Source: Thalassovita taeanensis (GTDB taxonomy: Bacteria; Pseudomonadota; Alphaproteobacteria; Rhodobacterales; Rhodobacteraceae). Taken from it: a DNA stretch of 64,000 nucleotides. The DNA lies in NCBI RefSeq assembly GCF_900110775.1, contig NZ_FOEP01000003.1:1-64000 (forward strand), read 5' to 3'. Every line of letters begins with the position of its first letter. Within the stretch, counting starts at the first letter, position 1. A program made the position numbers and the translations under genes. This document shows, in pieces, positions 25,433-34,795 of this stretch. The notes below the pieces were generated by a model, which ran no database searches, had not been told where the DNA came from, and saw only the letters and a program-made list of their open reading frames with translations.

Positions 25433-26947
25433 TTGCTTTTACAAGACGTTCTTTGGGGGGCTACCGATAAGTTTCCCGGCAACACTGCGTTTGATGCGCC
25501 TGATGGCGTGTATTCTTTCGAGGCCTTTGCCAATCGCGTGCGGGCCGCTGCAGGTGCGTTGCAATCGTTGGGCATTCGCCATGGCGATAGGGTGTCGATA
25601 CTGGCGCCGAACATCGCCGACTATATGACCTATCACTATGCCACGGCATCGTTGGGGGCGATTTTGCACGTGCTGAACACGCGCCATGTTGCCGCTGAAA
25701 TGATCTTTGCGATGAATGACGCAGAGGCCTCGGCGTTGATTATTCACGAGCGGTTTGCGGCGCTGCACGATGAGCTGCGTGCAGGGTGCAAAACTTTGCA
25801 GTTTAGCGTCGGTATTGCGTCGGTATCGGGGGCTGATTATGCCAGCGAGGATCTGATCGCCACGGGCGTATGGGCTGAGCCATTGGCGCGGGTGTCCGAG
25901 GGCGATACGGCACTGCTGATTTACACCAGCGGCACGACGGGGCGGCCAAAGGGGGCATGTCAGACCCATGGCGGTTCGGTCTATGCCGATACCATGGCGG
26001 CCGGGCAGTATGGTGTCACGCCCGACGACATCTATTTCGCGTTCATGCCGTATTTCCATCAGGCGGGTTTGATCCGCACACGAGCGGTTCTGTCGGGTGG
26101 CGGCCAAAGTGCGATGATGGACAAACCCGACCCTGACAGCGTGGCGCGGTTTCTGATCGACAAGGGCGTTAGCATCACGATGCTGGTGCCGCCTTATGAC
26201 AGCAAACTGGTCGAAATCGCCGCGCGCGACAATCTGAGTTTGGAGCGTTTGCGGCTGGTGATTGGCATGGGCGGGCTTGGCGCCGAACATGCGGCGCGGG
26301 TCGCTGCGTTTTGTGCGCAGGCGGGCTGTGACTATATGGGGATCTATGGTCAGACCGAGGTGACGGGGGCCGTGACCGGTATTTTCGCGGCAGAGTATAC
26401 CAAGCGCCCGACCAGTTGCGGCAAGCCGTTGCCGGGTGTCGAGATGCAGATATGGGACGACGCAGGCATCCCGTTGCCGGATGGTGAGGTGGGCGAAATG
26501 GTGTTCCGCTCGCCCGGATGTATCCCGCAGTATTGGCGCAATGCGGCGGCGAGTGCGGCGCTGTACAAGGACGGCTGGTTGCGCAGTGGCGATCTGGCGT
26601 GGCGCGATGGCGCGGGTTACGCGCATTTTATGGATCGCAGCAAAGAGCTGATCAAGACGGGGGGCGAGAACGTGTATCCCGCCGAGGTAAAGACGGTGGT
26701 TCTGTCGCATCCGGCGGTGCGCGATCTGGCGGTGCTGGGTGTGCCCGACCCCAAGTGGGGCGAAACGGTTGCGGTGGCGGTTGTGCTTGAGGACGGTGCC
26801 AAGCTGACGCTTGAGGCGTTGCGGGGGTTTTGCCGGGACAAGTTGGGCGGGTACAAAATCCCCACGCGGATGGCGGTGATCGACGAGGTTCCGCGCAGTT
26901 TTTCCGGCAAGATCGAAAAGCTGAAGCTGAAGGCTTTGTTCGGGTAA
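25433..26947 (+). CDS. AMP-forming acyl-CoA synthetase
   Basis: A 504-residue ANL-superfamily ligase. Motifs: LIYTSGTTGRPKGAC, MGIYGQTEVTG, the hinge DRSKELIKTGGENVYPAEV, and a C-terminal catalytic Lys in RSFSGKIEKLKLK. The TTG at 25433 is preferred to an upstream TTG at 25382 because GGGAGGG lies six bases before it. This member is the most divergent of the four ligases in the window (GENVYPAEV rather than NIYP). It ends at a hairpin shared with the convergent TRAP operon 2. Confidence 0.9.
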   Translation: MLLQDVLWGATDKFPGNTAFDAPDGVYSFEAFANRVRAAAGALQSLGIRHGDRVSILAPNIADYMTYHYATASLGAILHVLNTRHVAAEMIFAMNDAEASALIIHERFAALHDELRAGCKTLQFSVGIASVSGADYASEDLIATGVWAEPLARVSEGDTALLIYTSGTTGRPKGACQTHGGSVYADTMAAGQYGVTPDDIYFAFMPYFHQAGLIRTRAVLSGGGQSAMMDKPDPDSVARFLIDKGVSITMLVPPYDSKLVEIAARDNLSLERLRLVIGMGGLGAEHAARVAAFCAQAGCDYMGIYGQTEVTGAVTGIFAAEYTKRPTSCGKPLPGVEMQIWDDAGIPLPDGEVGEMVFRSPGCIPQYWRNAAASAALYKDGWLRSGDLAWRDGAGYAHFMDRSKELIKTGGENVYPAEVKTVVLSHPAVRDLAVLGVPDPKWGETVAVAVVLEDGAKLTLEALRGFCRDKLGGYKIPTRMAVIDEVPRSFSGKIEKLKLKALFG

Positions 26948-26971
26948 ACGCGGCGCTGCGCACGCCGCGTT
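26947..26971. terminator. Hairpin between convergent synthetase and TRAP genes
   Basis: AACGCGGCG (26947-26955) and CGCCGCGTT (26963-26971) form a perfect 9-bp stem with a seven-base loop. It begins on the last base of the synthetase stop codon and ends five bases before the stop of the convergent large-permease gene. There is no T run. Confidence 0.6.
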
Positions 26972-26975
26972 CGGG

Positions 26976-28256
26976 TCACAGAATGTTGGGCAGGAATATC
27001 ACGAGGGCCGGGAAGGCAAGCAGGATGGCGAGAATGATCATCTCGGTCACGACAAAGGGCATGACACCGGCAAAGCCATAGTTTGGTCTGACTTTGGCTG
27101 CCGCAGAGGCGATAAAGACATTCAGCCCCAGCGGCGGTGAAACCAGACCGATTTCGGCTGTTTTGACCACGATCACGCCGAACCAGATGCCGTCAAACCC
27201 CAGCCCGGTGATCAGCGCGTGCGAGATCGGCACGGTCAGGATGATGATGGCGAATTGGTCCATCACCATGCCGAGCAGCAAGTAGATCAGCACCACCAGC
27301 CCCAGCACCGCATAGCGCGACATGCCGCTGTCAGCGATCCAGGTGAGCAGATCATTGGTGATTTGGGTATAGGAGATGAAGAAGCCGAACAGGCTGGCGC
27401 CGAAAATGATGGTGACAATCATTGCGCTGGTGCGCAGGGTGTTGCCGATTGCGGCAACGCTGGCATCCCATCCCAGGCGGCCAAGGGCCATGCCGATGAT
27501 GCCCGCGCCGACGGCCCCCAGCGCGCCGACCTCGGTCGGGGTGGCGATACCGCCATAGAGGCAGACCATCACCAGCGTGATCAGCAGGACCACCGGCCAG
27601 ACGCGCCCGGTTTGGGCCAGCGTCGGGGTGTCTGTGACCGTGTTGTCCGGCACCAGTTTCGGATTGCGGCGGATCATATAGGCGATGGTGACCAGATAGC
27701 CGATCGTCGTCAGCAGGCCGGGGACCAACCCGGCGATGAACAGTTTGCCAATTGGTTCTTCGGTCATCAGCCCATAGACGACAAAGGCGACCGACGGTGG
27801 GATCAAAATGGCCAGCGTGCCCGAGATCGAGATCGTCCCGAGCGAGAAGGAGCGGTCGTAGCCCAGTTTCTCCATCGTGGGGTACGCCGCGCGGGCGATG
27901 CTGGCGACCGAGGCGGTGCTGCTGCCAGACGCGGCAGCAAGGATTGCACCGGTCAGCACGCAGGCAATGGCCAGCCCGCCCCGAATGCGACGCAGCAGGC
28001 GGTTGCAGGCGATCATCAGGTCTTGTGCAATGCCGCCCGCGCTTAGCAGTTCGGCCATCAGCACAAACATCGGGATCGTCAGCAGCACGTAGTGCGAGGT
28101 GGTTTGCAGGACGATCTGGCTCATCTGTGCCGAGATCACGGCGGGAGGGATGATCAGTGAGAGGCTGAGTACGCCAGCGATGCCAAGGGCAAAGCCGATA
28201 GGCAGGCCCAGAATGATCAGGGCGATCAGGATAGCCGGTCCGTAAAGTGCAATCAT
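26976..28256 (-). CDS. TRAP transporter large permease (DctM type), system 2
   Basis: A 426-residue DctM-type permease with ILIALIILGLPIGFALG at the start, RIRGGLAIACVLTGAILAAASGSS, ILIPPSVAFVVYGL, IATPTEVGALGAVG and GLVSPPLGLNVFIAS, the family landmarks in the usual order. Its start overlaps the small-permease stop by four bases (ATGA). It is clearly different in sequence from system 1, so the two transporters probably carry different ligands. Confidence 0.93.
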   Translation of the reverse strand: MIALYGPAILIALIILGLPIGFALGIAGVLSLSLIIPPAVISAQMSQIVLQTTSHYVLLTIPMFVLMAELLSAGGIAQDLMIACNRLLRRIRGGLAIACVLTGAILAAASGSSTASVASIARAAYPTMEKLGYDRSFSLGTISISGTLAILIPPSVAFVVYGLMTEEPIGKLFIAGLVPGLLTTIGYLVTIAYMIRRNPKLVPDNTVTDTPTLAQTGRVWPVVLLITLVMVCLYGGIATPTEVGALGAVGAGIIGMALGRLGWDASVAAIGNTLRTSAMIVTIIFGASLFGFFISYTQITNDLLTWIADSGMSRYAVLGLVVLIYLLLGMVMDQFAIIILTVPISHALITGLGFDGIWFGVIVVKTAEIGLVSPPLGLNVFIASAAAKVRPNYGFAGVMPFVVTEMIILAILLAFPALVIFLPNIL

Positions 28257-28795
28257 ACGACAGAATCCATTTCGCCGGGGTGGTCAGTGATCAGGGCAAG
28301 TGATTTGGGATCGATTGCATCCAGCGCCAGCCGCAGGGTCAGCAAGCCGCAACCGATCGGGATCCAGACCCACGACAGCCAGACAGGCCAATCGATCACG
28401 CCCAGATCAGCCTCGCCCGAGGCGAAGACATCGAGGAATTTGTAGAACCCCTGTCGGGTCAGGTAGCCCATGTAGAGCGCGCTGGCGGCCAGCCCCACGC
28501 GCATCACGATCTGGCACAGCACCGGGGGAAGGCGGCGCAGCGGACCGTCGATACGGATAAAGCCGCCGGTGCGAAAGCCCCAGGACATGGCCATGACAAA
28601 TAGCATCACCAGCAGGTAATTTTCGGTCAGGTACAGCTGAAACGTCAGCGGGCTGGCGAACGCGTAGCGCATGATCGCATCCACCGAGACAAGCAGCATG
28701 GCCGCAACCGCTGCACCACCCGCGAGGATGGCACAGAGGTTTTCCGCAAGGCAAAGCGCCCGGTTGAGGCGGCCATGAACAGAGTGCAGGATCAT
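28253..28795 (-). CDS. TRAP transporter small permease (DctQ type), system 2
   Basis: A 180-residue small permease with four hydrophobic segments. The second contains LVMLFVMAMSWGFRTGGFIRID, where small permeases usually have a long helix followed by a hydrophilic turn. Its ATG lies six bases after the binding-protein stop, and its end overlaps the large permease start by four bases, so translation of the three genes is coupled. Confidence 0.88.
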   Translation of the reverse strand: MILHSVHGRLNRALCLAENLCAILAGGAAVAAMLLVSVDAIMRYAFASPLTFQLYLTENYLLVMLFVMAMSWGFRTGGFIRIDGPLRRLPPVLCQIVMRVGLAASALYMGYLTRQGFYKFLDVFASGEADLGVIDWPVWLSWVWIPIGCGLLTLRLALDAIDPKSLALITDHPGEMDSVV

Positions 28796-28801
28796 TTCGC
28801 G

Positions 28802-29821
28802 TTATTTCGATGCGCGGATCAGGGCGGCGTAGCTTTCCAGCACCTCCGCCGCAGGCAAACCGCGCGCGCCGAGGCGTTCAACCCAGTCGGCGGTCACGGC
28901 CGACAGCTTGCCATTGATCGCTTCAAGCTCTGCCGGGGTGAAGTCGTAGATATCGACGCCCGCCGCTTTGAACTCGGCCTGCAGTTCGGATGTCTGACCG
29001 TCTAGATGCGCGGCATAGCTGGCTTCGGTCTCGGCGCCGCAGGTCATCATGATGTCCTGCACCGGGGCGGGTGTGGCGTTCCACTTGTCCAGATTCATCG
29101 ACATCACCAGTGTGAAGCCGCCGAATTCGCCATTGGTGCTGGCGGCGTTCATCAGGGTTTCGATGCTATAGGATTTGAGGCTGGAATAGGCCGAAAGCGT
29201 TGCGTCGATCGTGCCACGCTCCATCGCGACATACATGTCCGAGCTGGGGATTTCGGCGGCCGAAGCGCCAAGCGCGCCGATGGTCAGGTTCATGGTGCCG
29301 CCTGCCGACCGAATGACCTTGCCTGCGAAGTCAGCCTCGTTGCGCAGGGCGCCTTTGGTCGAGATGATCTGATAGGCGGGCAGGGCCATCACGAAGATCG
29401 GCTGAACTTTGTTGTCGGTGAATTCAGCCGCCAGCGGGCCGGAGCGCACGGCCTGAGTGTAGGCTTTCATGATGCCGGTGGCCGTGCTGCCCAGGCCTGG
29501 AAGCATCGAGACGCCATTGAGCGGCATTTTGGCGCTGACATAGCCGACCAGAACGGTCGACACATCGGCGATGCCGTTGTTCATCGCGTCCAGCAGCTCT
29601 TTGGTTTTGGCGATCTGGCCGCCGGGAAAATATTTGAAACTGACCTCGTCGCCCGCCTTGTCGCTGACGCAGTTCATCCAGGTTTCAAATCCCTGAACGG
29701 AAATCACATGCTTTTCCGGCAGCCCGTTGACCACGGTCAAATTCGCCGCCTGCACGCCAGTGGACACGGCGCCAAGCGCTACGGTTACGGCAAGCATTTT
29801 GCCTTTGATGGATGTATTCAT
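28802..29821 (-). CDS. TRAP transporter substrate-binding protein (DctP type), system 2
   Basis: A 339-residue periplasmic binding protein. The first 26 residues form a signal peptide (MLAVTVALGAVSTGVQA, then ANLTVVNG). The Arg expected to bind a carboxylate is in FAGKVIRSAGGTMNL, followed by GASAAEIPSSDMYVAMERG. The start at 29821 is preferred because GGGGAGGAC lies four to five bases upstream. Unlike system 1, no hairpin separates it from the permeases. It lies downstream of the hydratase gene group on the same strand with a 200-base gap. Confidence 0.91.
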   Translation of the reverse strand: MNTSIKGKMLAVTVALGAVSTGVQAANLTVVNGLPEKHVISVQGFETWMNCVSDKAGDEVSFKYFPGGQIAKTKELLDAMNNGIADVSTVLVGYVSAKMPLNGVSMLPGLGSTATGIMKAYTQAVRSGPLAAEFTDNKVQPIFVMALPAYQIISTKGALRNEADFAGKVIRSAGGTMNLTIGALGASAAEIPSSDMYVAMERGTIDATLSAYSSLKSYSIETLMNAASTNGEFGGFTLVMSMNLDKWNATPAPVQDIMMTCGAETEASYAAHLDGQTSELQAEFKAAGVDIYDFTPAELEAINGKLSAVTADWVERLGARGLPAAEVLESYAALIRASK

Positions 29822-30023
29822 TTTGTCCTCCCCAGAATATGTCACTTAGACACAAGCGTTGGCCGCATGCCCGGTTGGGCTGATTGCGGCGCTACGTTTT
29901 TCCTGCCTCTATATGGTACGTTAACGAAAGGTTAGCAAGCGAGTCAAACCATTGATGCGCAGATTTTGGTGCGCGCTGTGGCAGGTAACGTGGTACTGCC
30001 CATCCCGCGAAGGGAGGCGCAGG

Positions 30024-30839
30024 TCATTGCGCCGAGGGGAATGCGGTTTCGCGTTTTTCGATGAAGGCGGTCACGCCCTCGTCGAAGTCATCATTGGCAA
30101 CGCAGGCGGCGATGGCGTCGGTTTCCATGTCCAGCTGCGCTGCCAGGCTGTTGGACAGGGATTGGTCCATCATCTGCTTGGCACGACGCATCGCGGCTTG
30201 GGGTGCTTTTGTAAAGCGCGTGGCGGCCTTGGCGACAGTGCTGTCGAGATCGGTGCTGGCGACGATCTGATCAACGATCCCAAGGGTCTGAGCCTCGTCC
30301 GCCTTGACGACGCTGGCGGTCAGGACCAGCCGCCGCGCGGCGCGCCAACCGACAACGCGCGGCAGCAGGTATGAAACGCCGCCGTCGGGTGGCAGGCCGA
30401 CTCGTTGGTGGGCGAAGACAAACATCGCGGTGTCATCGGAAATCACCAGATCGGCGGCCAGTGGCAACATCAACCCGGCTCCGGCGACGCCGCCGCGGAC
30501 CTTGGCAATGATCGGGCGGTCAAACGCCATGATGGCCTGTACCCGGTTGGCCGTGCCGGTCAGCAAGTCGCGGAACAAGGCGCTGCGGTCATCGTGCGGT
30601 AAGGCGAGGTTCGATTTGAAACCCGCGATGTCGCCCCCGGCGGTGAAATGTGCGCCTGCGCCGCTGAAGACAATGCAGCGCACGGCGGTGTCGTCTTGGG
30701 CTTTGCGCATAAGGCCCGCGATTTCGGCCGACATTCCAGCTTCGAACGCGTTGCGGAAGTCGGGGCGGTTGAAGGTGATTGACAGAACACCGTCGACCAA
30801 TTCACTTAGAACCCGGTTGTTTTCGGTCGGAAAGTACAT
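30024..30839 (-). CDS. Enoyl-CoA hydratase/isomerase family protein
   Basis: A 271-residue crotonase-fold protein. The oxyanion-hole segment GAGAHFTAGGDIAGF and the later RGGVAGAGLMLPLAADLVI are present. The position of the first catalytic Glu of rat mitochondrial hydratase (GGGCELA) reads GAGLMLP, so that Glu is missing; VGLPPDGGVSYLLPR supplies an Asp as in PaaG/PaaB-like isomerases. It is therefore more likely an isomerase or a divergent hydratase than a standard one. The ATG at 30839 has GAGGGG upstream. It lies 26 bases after the hydratase-2-like gene on the same strand. Confidence 0.85.
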   Translation of the reverse strand: MYFPTENNRVLSELVDGVLSITFNRPDFRNAFEAGMSAEIAGLMRKAQDDTAVRCIVFSGAGAHFTAGGDIAGFKSNLALPHDDRSALFRDLLTGTANRVQAIMAFDRPIIAKVRGGVAGAGLMLPLAADLVISDDTAMFVFAHQRVGLPPDGGVSYLLPRVVGWRAARRLVLTASVVKADEAQTLGIVDQIVASTDLDSTVAKAATRFTKAPQAAMRRAKQMMDQSLSNSLAAQLDMETDAIAACVANDDFDEGVTAFIEKRETAFPSAQ

Positions 30840-30865
30840 CGTCAAATCCCCTCTTTCGTGATGGC

Positions 30866-31717
30866 TTAAGCGTGGAACACGGCATGGCCGCGATCAAGCA
30901 CGACGATATCACGCTCTTTCGAGCGGCAGCGAAAGCGCACCTCGTTTCCGTTCTGGAAGAACTCGGTGACGATGGTTTCGCCGGGGAATACCGGCTTGGA
31001 AAATCGCACGAACATCGATTTCAGTTTGTCAGGATTGCCGGGGGCATAGGTTTGCAGCAGTGCGCGGGTGGCGATGCCCATCGAGCACAGGCCATGCAGG
31101 ATCGGTCGGTCGAAACCGGCCTTTTTGGCGGGGGCGGGATCGGCGTGGATCGGGTTGAAATCGCCCGACAGCCGATAGATCAGCGCCTGCTGTGGCAGCG
31201 TTGCAATTTCGACGACTTGATCGGGGGTCGTGGCCTCGATCGCGCCGGGCATGGCGGGCGCCGCGCCAAACGAGCCACAGCCGCCGTCACCGCGCATGAA
31301 AAGTACGCTGCGCACGGTGGCGACAAGATCGTCCTCGGCGTCGTAGAGTTTCTTGAGTTGGTACAGCATCGCGGCTTTATCGGCGCCTTTGTCGACCACG
31401 GCCTCGATCTCGTATTCGCCGCGCACGGTGCCCTCTTTGGGAAGAGGTTTGTGGATCTCGAAATCCTGTTCGGCGTGCAGGATTTTCACCCAGTCGATGC
31501 CGTATTTCGGGTCCTTCGCCCAAAAGCCGGGATGCGCCAGCACAACGCAGAGCGAGGGCACGGCTTTGAGGTTTTCCTCATAGACGAACTCCAGCTCGGC
31601 GGGGTCAACCGGGTTGCTGCCATAGCCAAGCCCAAGCGCATAGAGGATGGTGTCTTTGAAAGTATAGCAGTGGTTGATCGGCTCGAACTTGAGCCCCTTG
31701 ATAACGCTTAGATCCAT
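30866..31717 (-). CDS. MaoC-like (R)-specific enoyl-CoA hydratase 2 with double hot-dog fold
   Basis: A 283-residue protein resembling the hydratase-2 module of peroxisomal multifunctional enzyme 2. An N-terminal hot-dog half (CYTFKDTILYALGLGYG) is followed by a C-terminal half with the catalytic Asp/His in YRLSGDFNPIHADPAPAKK and the downstream PILHGLCSMG. It should hydrate trans-2-enoyl-CoA to the (3R)-hydroxyacyl-CoA, the substrate type of the MFE-2-like SDRs at 12844 and 15732. The start at 31717 (MDLSVIKGLKF) has AAAGG before it; a longer reading frame running back into the synthetase gene is not used. Confidence 0.88.
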   Translation of the reverse strand: MDLSVIKGLKFEPINHCYTFKDTILYALGLGYGSNPVDPAELEFVYEENLKAVPSLCVVLAHPGFWAKDPKYGIDWVKILHAEQDFEIHKPLPKEGTVRGEYEIEAVVDKGADKAAMLYQLKKLYDAEDDLVATVRSVLFMRGDGGCGSFGAAPAMPGAIEATTPDQVVEIATLPQQALIYRLSGDFNPIHADPAPAKKAGFDRPILHGLCSMGIATRALLQTYAPGNPDKLKSMFVRFSKPVFPGETIVTEFFQNGNEVRFRCRSKERDIVVLDRGHAVFHA

Positions 31718-31784
31718 GATGGCGGCCTTTCTTGGGGTCATATTTCTGTTGGTGTCGGCTGACGGTCGGGGCAGAGGGCGCGGA

Positions 31785-33350
31785 TTACAAAACCAGGGAC
31801 TGCCCTTCGGGCCAGTAGGTTTTGCGCAATTCGGCTTTGAGGATTTTGCCGGCCTCGCTGCGCGGCAGATCGGGCACAAAATCGACCGAGCGGGGGCATT
31901 TCACCTTGCTGAGGTGCGACCGGCAGTAGTCGATCAATTCATCGGCAAAGGCGGTTTCGTATTCCGGCGCAAGGGTGAAATTGGGCACGACAAGGGCTTT
32001 TACCTCTTCGCCGAAGTCGGGGTTGGGCACGCCGATAACCGCCACATCGCGCACCATTGGGTGGCCGGTCAGCACGTTTTCGGATTCCTGCGGATAGATG
32101 TTCACGCCGCCCGAAATGATCAGGTTGGATTTGCGATCAGTCAGGTAGAGAAAGCCATCTTCGTCCAGCTTGCCGATGTCCCCCAACGTGTTCCAGCCTT
32201 TGGGGTGGCGGCTTTCGTCGGTTTTTCCGGGATCATTGAAATATTCGAACGTCTTGCCGTTGGTTAGGTAAACCAGACCGGGGGTGTTTGGGGGGCATTC
32301 CTGACCGTCTTCGCCGACGATATGCACCTCGGTGCCCAGCGATGCGCGCCCGACTGATCCTTTGTGTGTCAGCCAGTCTTGGGAATTTATTGTGGTGGTG
32401 CCGATGGATTCCGTGCCGCCGTACATTTCATAGATGATTGGCCCCCACCATTCGATCATCCGCTCTTTGACGGCGATAGAACATGGGGCGGCGATGTGCA
32501 GCGCATACGTCAGCGAGGAGGTGTCTGCGGCCTGCTGCTCGGTCTCGGGAAGGGCAAGGAAGCGGACAAACATCGTGGGCACAAACAGGCCAAAGGTGAC
32601 CCGGTGTTTGCCAATGGCCGCCAGCGCGCGCGAGGCGTTGAATTTCTTGAACCCAACCACCGTGGCCCCGGTGCGTTGTGCATGCATCATGATCCGCAGC
32701 GGGCCGGTGTGATAAAATGGCCCAAGGTTCAGGAACACGGTTTGCGGTGAATACCCATACTCTTGAATCAGCATGGTATGGCGCGGTGGCGCGGTATGGG
32801 GCGAGGCGTCGGTCAAATCATGCCGCACGCCTTTGGGGCGACCCGTGGTGCCTGACGTGTAAAGCATTGAGGCCCCGCGCACGCGGCCTGTGGGCATGGT
32901 GTCGGGTTGCGCGGCAACGGCGTCTTCGTAGGATTGATAGGGGGCTGTGGCACCGTCCATCATCAGCAGCGCGACCTTGCCATTCAGTGCGGCGGCGACC
33001 TCAAGCGCGACGGGGGCCATTTCAGCCGAGGAGATCAGCACCTTGGACAGGCTGTTCTGCACGACATAGCTGACGTCGGGGGCATTCAGTTGCCGACCGA
33101 TGCATACATAATACAGCCCGGCGATCTTGGCGGCCCAGACCACCTCGAGGTAGCGCAGGTTGTTTTCGAGGAAGATCGAAATGCAGTCGCCTTGCTTGAG
33201 GCCGCTGGAAATCAGGTGATTGGCCAGACGGTTGGCATTGGAAACCATCTGACCGTAAGTCTGGCTGCCACCTGTATCCTCGAAGAGGATCGCAACTTTG
33301 TCTGGTGTGTCTTCAGCAACTTTCCACGGACTTATGTTTTCCAGACTCAT
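31785..33350 (-). CDS. AMP-forming acyl-CoA synthetase
   Basis: A 521-residue ANL-superfamily ligase. Motifs: MLYTSGTTGRPKGVRHD, YEMYGGTESIGTT, the hinge TDRKSNLIISGGVNIYPQE, and a C-terminal catalytic Lys in RSEAGKILKAEL. It is closest in style to the synthetase at 14080 (both have GTES and AAPCS-type motifs). GGGGAGGG precedes the ATG. It is the second gene of the minus-strand series acyl-CoA dehydrogenase, ligase, hydratase 2, enoyl-CoA hydratase, a near-complete activation and beta-oxidation set. Confidence 0.9.
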   Translation of the reverse strand: MSLENISPWKVAEDTPDKVAILFEDTGGSQTYGQMVSNANRLANHLISSGLKQGDCISIFLENNLRYLEVVWAAKIAGLYYVCIGRQLNAPDVSYVVQNSLSKVLISSAEMAPVALEVAAALNGKVALLMMDGATAPYQSYEDAVAAQPDTMPTGRVRGASMLYTSGTTGRPKGVRHDLTDASPHTAPPRHTMLIQEYGYSPQTVFLNLGPFYHTGPLRIMMHAQRTGATVVGFKKFNASRALAAIGKHRVTFGLFVPTMFVRFLALPETEQQAADTSSLTYALHIAAPCSIAVKERMIEWWGPIIYEMYGGTESIGTTTINSQDWLTHKGSVGRASLGTEVHIVGEDGQECPPNTPGLVYLTNGKTFEYFNDPGKTDESRHPKGWNTLGDIGKLDEDGFLYLTDRKSNLIISGGVNIYPQESENVLTGHPMVRDVAVIGVPNPDFGEEVKALVVPNFTLAPEYETAFADELIDYCRSHLSKVKCPRSVDFVPDLPRSEAGKILKAELRKTYWPEGQSLVL

Positions 33351-33510
33351 CGTGGCCCTCCCCGGTGTTTCGAAAATACGTTACTAGCACAAAATATGTT
33401 TGTGTATTAAATTTCATACAGGGTGGCCAACATGAGCAAACCTAGGGGTGCTTTGGGTAATCCGAACTTGGATTTTGTCGCGCGATGAAGCGCCCCTAGA
33501 TGAGGTTCGG

Positions 33511-34677
33511 TCAGTAGGATTTCGGCAGGTCGAGGACCTTTTCGGCGATGAACGACAGGATCAGTTGTTCAGTCACCGGCGCAATCCGTGGCAAGACGGA
33601 TTCGCGGAACAGGCGTTCGACCTGATATTCGCGGGCATAGCCCATGCCGCCGTGGGTCAACACCGCCTGCGTGGCCGCATCGAACGCCGCGCGCGCGCCG
33701 AGGAATTTCGCGGCGTTCGCCTCGGCTCCGCAGCTTTTGCCATTGTCGTATAGATTGGCAGCGCGCAGGGTCATCCAATAGGCGGATTCGAGCTTTGCCC
33801 AGCATTCGGCCAGCGGGTGTTGAATGCCTTGGTTCATCCCGATCGGGCGACCAAATACAACACGTTCGCGGGCGTAGTCAGAGGCACGGCGCAGGGCATC
33901 GCGGCCCAGGCCGATCGCCTCGATGGCGACCAGAACCCGTTCGGGGTTGAGGCTGTCGAGGATGTAGGAAAAGCCGCGGCCTTCTTCGCCGATCAAGTCA
34001 TCATCGGGCACGAACAGATCGTCAATGAACACGGCGTTGGAATCAACGGCGTTGCGGCCAAGTTTCTTGATCCGGTTCACCTCGATCTTTTTGCGGTCGA
34101 GGTCGGTGAAGAACAGCGAAATGCCTTCGGTCGGGCGTTTGCAGTCTTCTTTCTTTTTGGTGCGCGCAAGAATCAGGATCTTGTCTGCGATCTGCCCGGT
34201 CGAGGTCCACATTTTGCGGCCCTTGATGCGATAGCCGCCTTTGACCTTGGTGGCGAAGGTCGAAATGCTGGTGGTGTCCAGCCCGGCATCGGGTTCGGTC
34301 ACGCCGAAACAGGCCTTTTGTTCGCCAGCAATCAACGGCGGCAGAATGCGGGCTTTTTGCGCCTCGGTGCCGTGCACGATGATGGCGTGAGGCCCGAAGA
34401 GGTTGATATGGAGCGATGAGGCCGCCGATTGGCCCCCACCGCCAGAGGCGACCGCGTGCATCATGATTGCAGCTTCGGTGACGCCAAGCCCTGAACCGCC
34501 AAGGTTTTCAGGGGTGGTAATGCCCAGAAAGCCACCCTTGGCCATCGCCTGATAGAATTCTTCCGGAAATCGCGGGTCAGAGTCACATTTTGTCCAATAG
34601 TCATCATCGAAATCAGCGCAGATCTGTTTGACTGCGCTATCGATTGCTTGATGCTCTTCTGACAGGTCCATATTCAC
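33511..34677 (-). CDS. Acyl-CoA dehydrogenase
   Basis: A 388-residue FAD-dependent dehydrogenase of a subgroup different from the pair at 10728 and 38145. It has ACFGVTEPDAGLDTTS for FAD binding, KMWTSTGQ, a likely catalytic Glu in LNPERVLVA and a C-terminal VLTHGGMGYAREY. The GTG at 34677 is seven bases behind AGGAGG. It is divergent from the reductase gene at 34796, with a 118-base shared region, and leads the acyl-CoA catabolic gene series running to 30024. Confidence 0.9.
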   Translation of the reverse strand: MNMDLSEEHQAIDSAVKQICADFDDDYWTKCDSDPRFPEEFYQAMAKGGFLGITTPENLGGSGLGVTEAAIMMHAVASGGGGQSAASSLHINLFGPHAIIVHGTEAQKARILPPLIAGEQKACFGVTEPDAGLDTTSISTFATKVKGGYRIKGRKMWTSTGQIADKILILARTKKKEDCKRPTEGISLFFTDLDRKKIEVNRIKKLGRNAVDSNAVFIDDLFVPDDDLIGEEGRGFSYILDSLNPERVLVAIEAIGLGRDALRRASDYARERVVFGRPIGMNQGIQHPLAECWAKLESAYWMTLRAANLYDNGKSCGAEANAAKFLGARAAFDAATQAVLTHGGMGYAREYQVERLFRESVLPRIAPVTEQLILSFIAEKVLDLPKSY

Positions 34678-34740
34678 GGGGCGTCCTCCTGTTGCGCCGG
34701 GTTATGGGCGTCTTTTGAAATAATAGTATTACAGTGTACT

Positions 34741-34757
34741 TTATGCATGTGAAGCAG
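34741..34757. promoter_or_regulatory. Weak TGCATA-type element in divergent promoter
   Basis: TTATGCATGTGAAGCAG resembles TTGCATATGATAAGCAG with a one-base gap. It lies in the 118-base region between a divergent acyl-CoA dehydrogenase gene and reductase gene, next to an AT-rich stretch. Confidence 0.3.
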
Positions 34758-34795
34758 TAGTCATCAAGCGAAGAAATCTGATTTTGGAGAGATAA

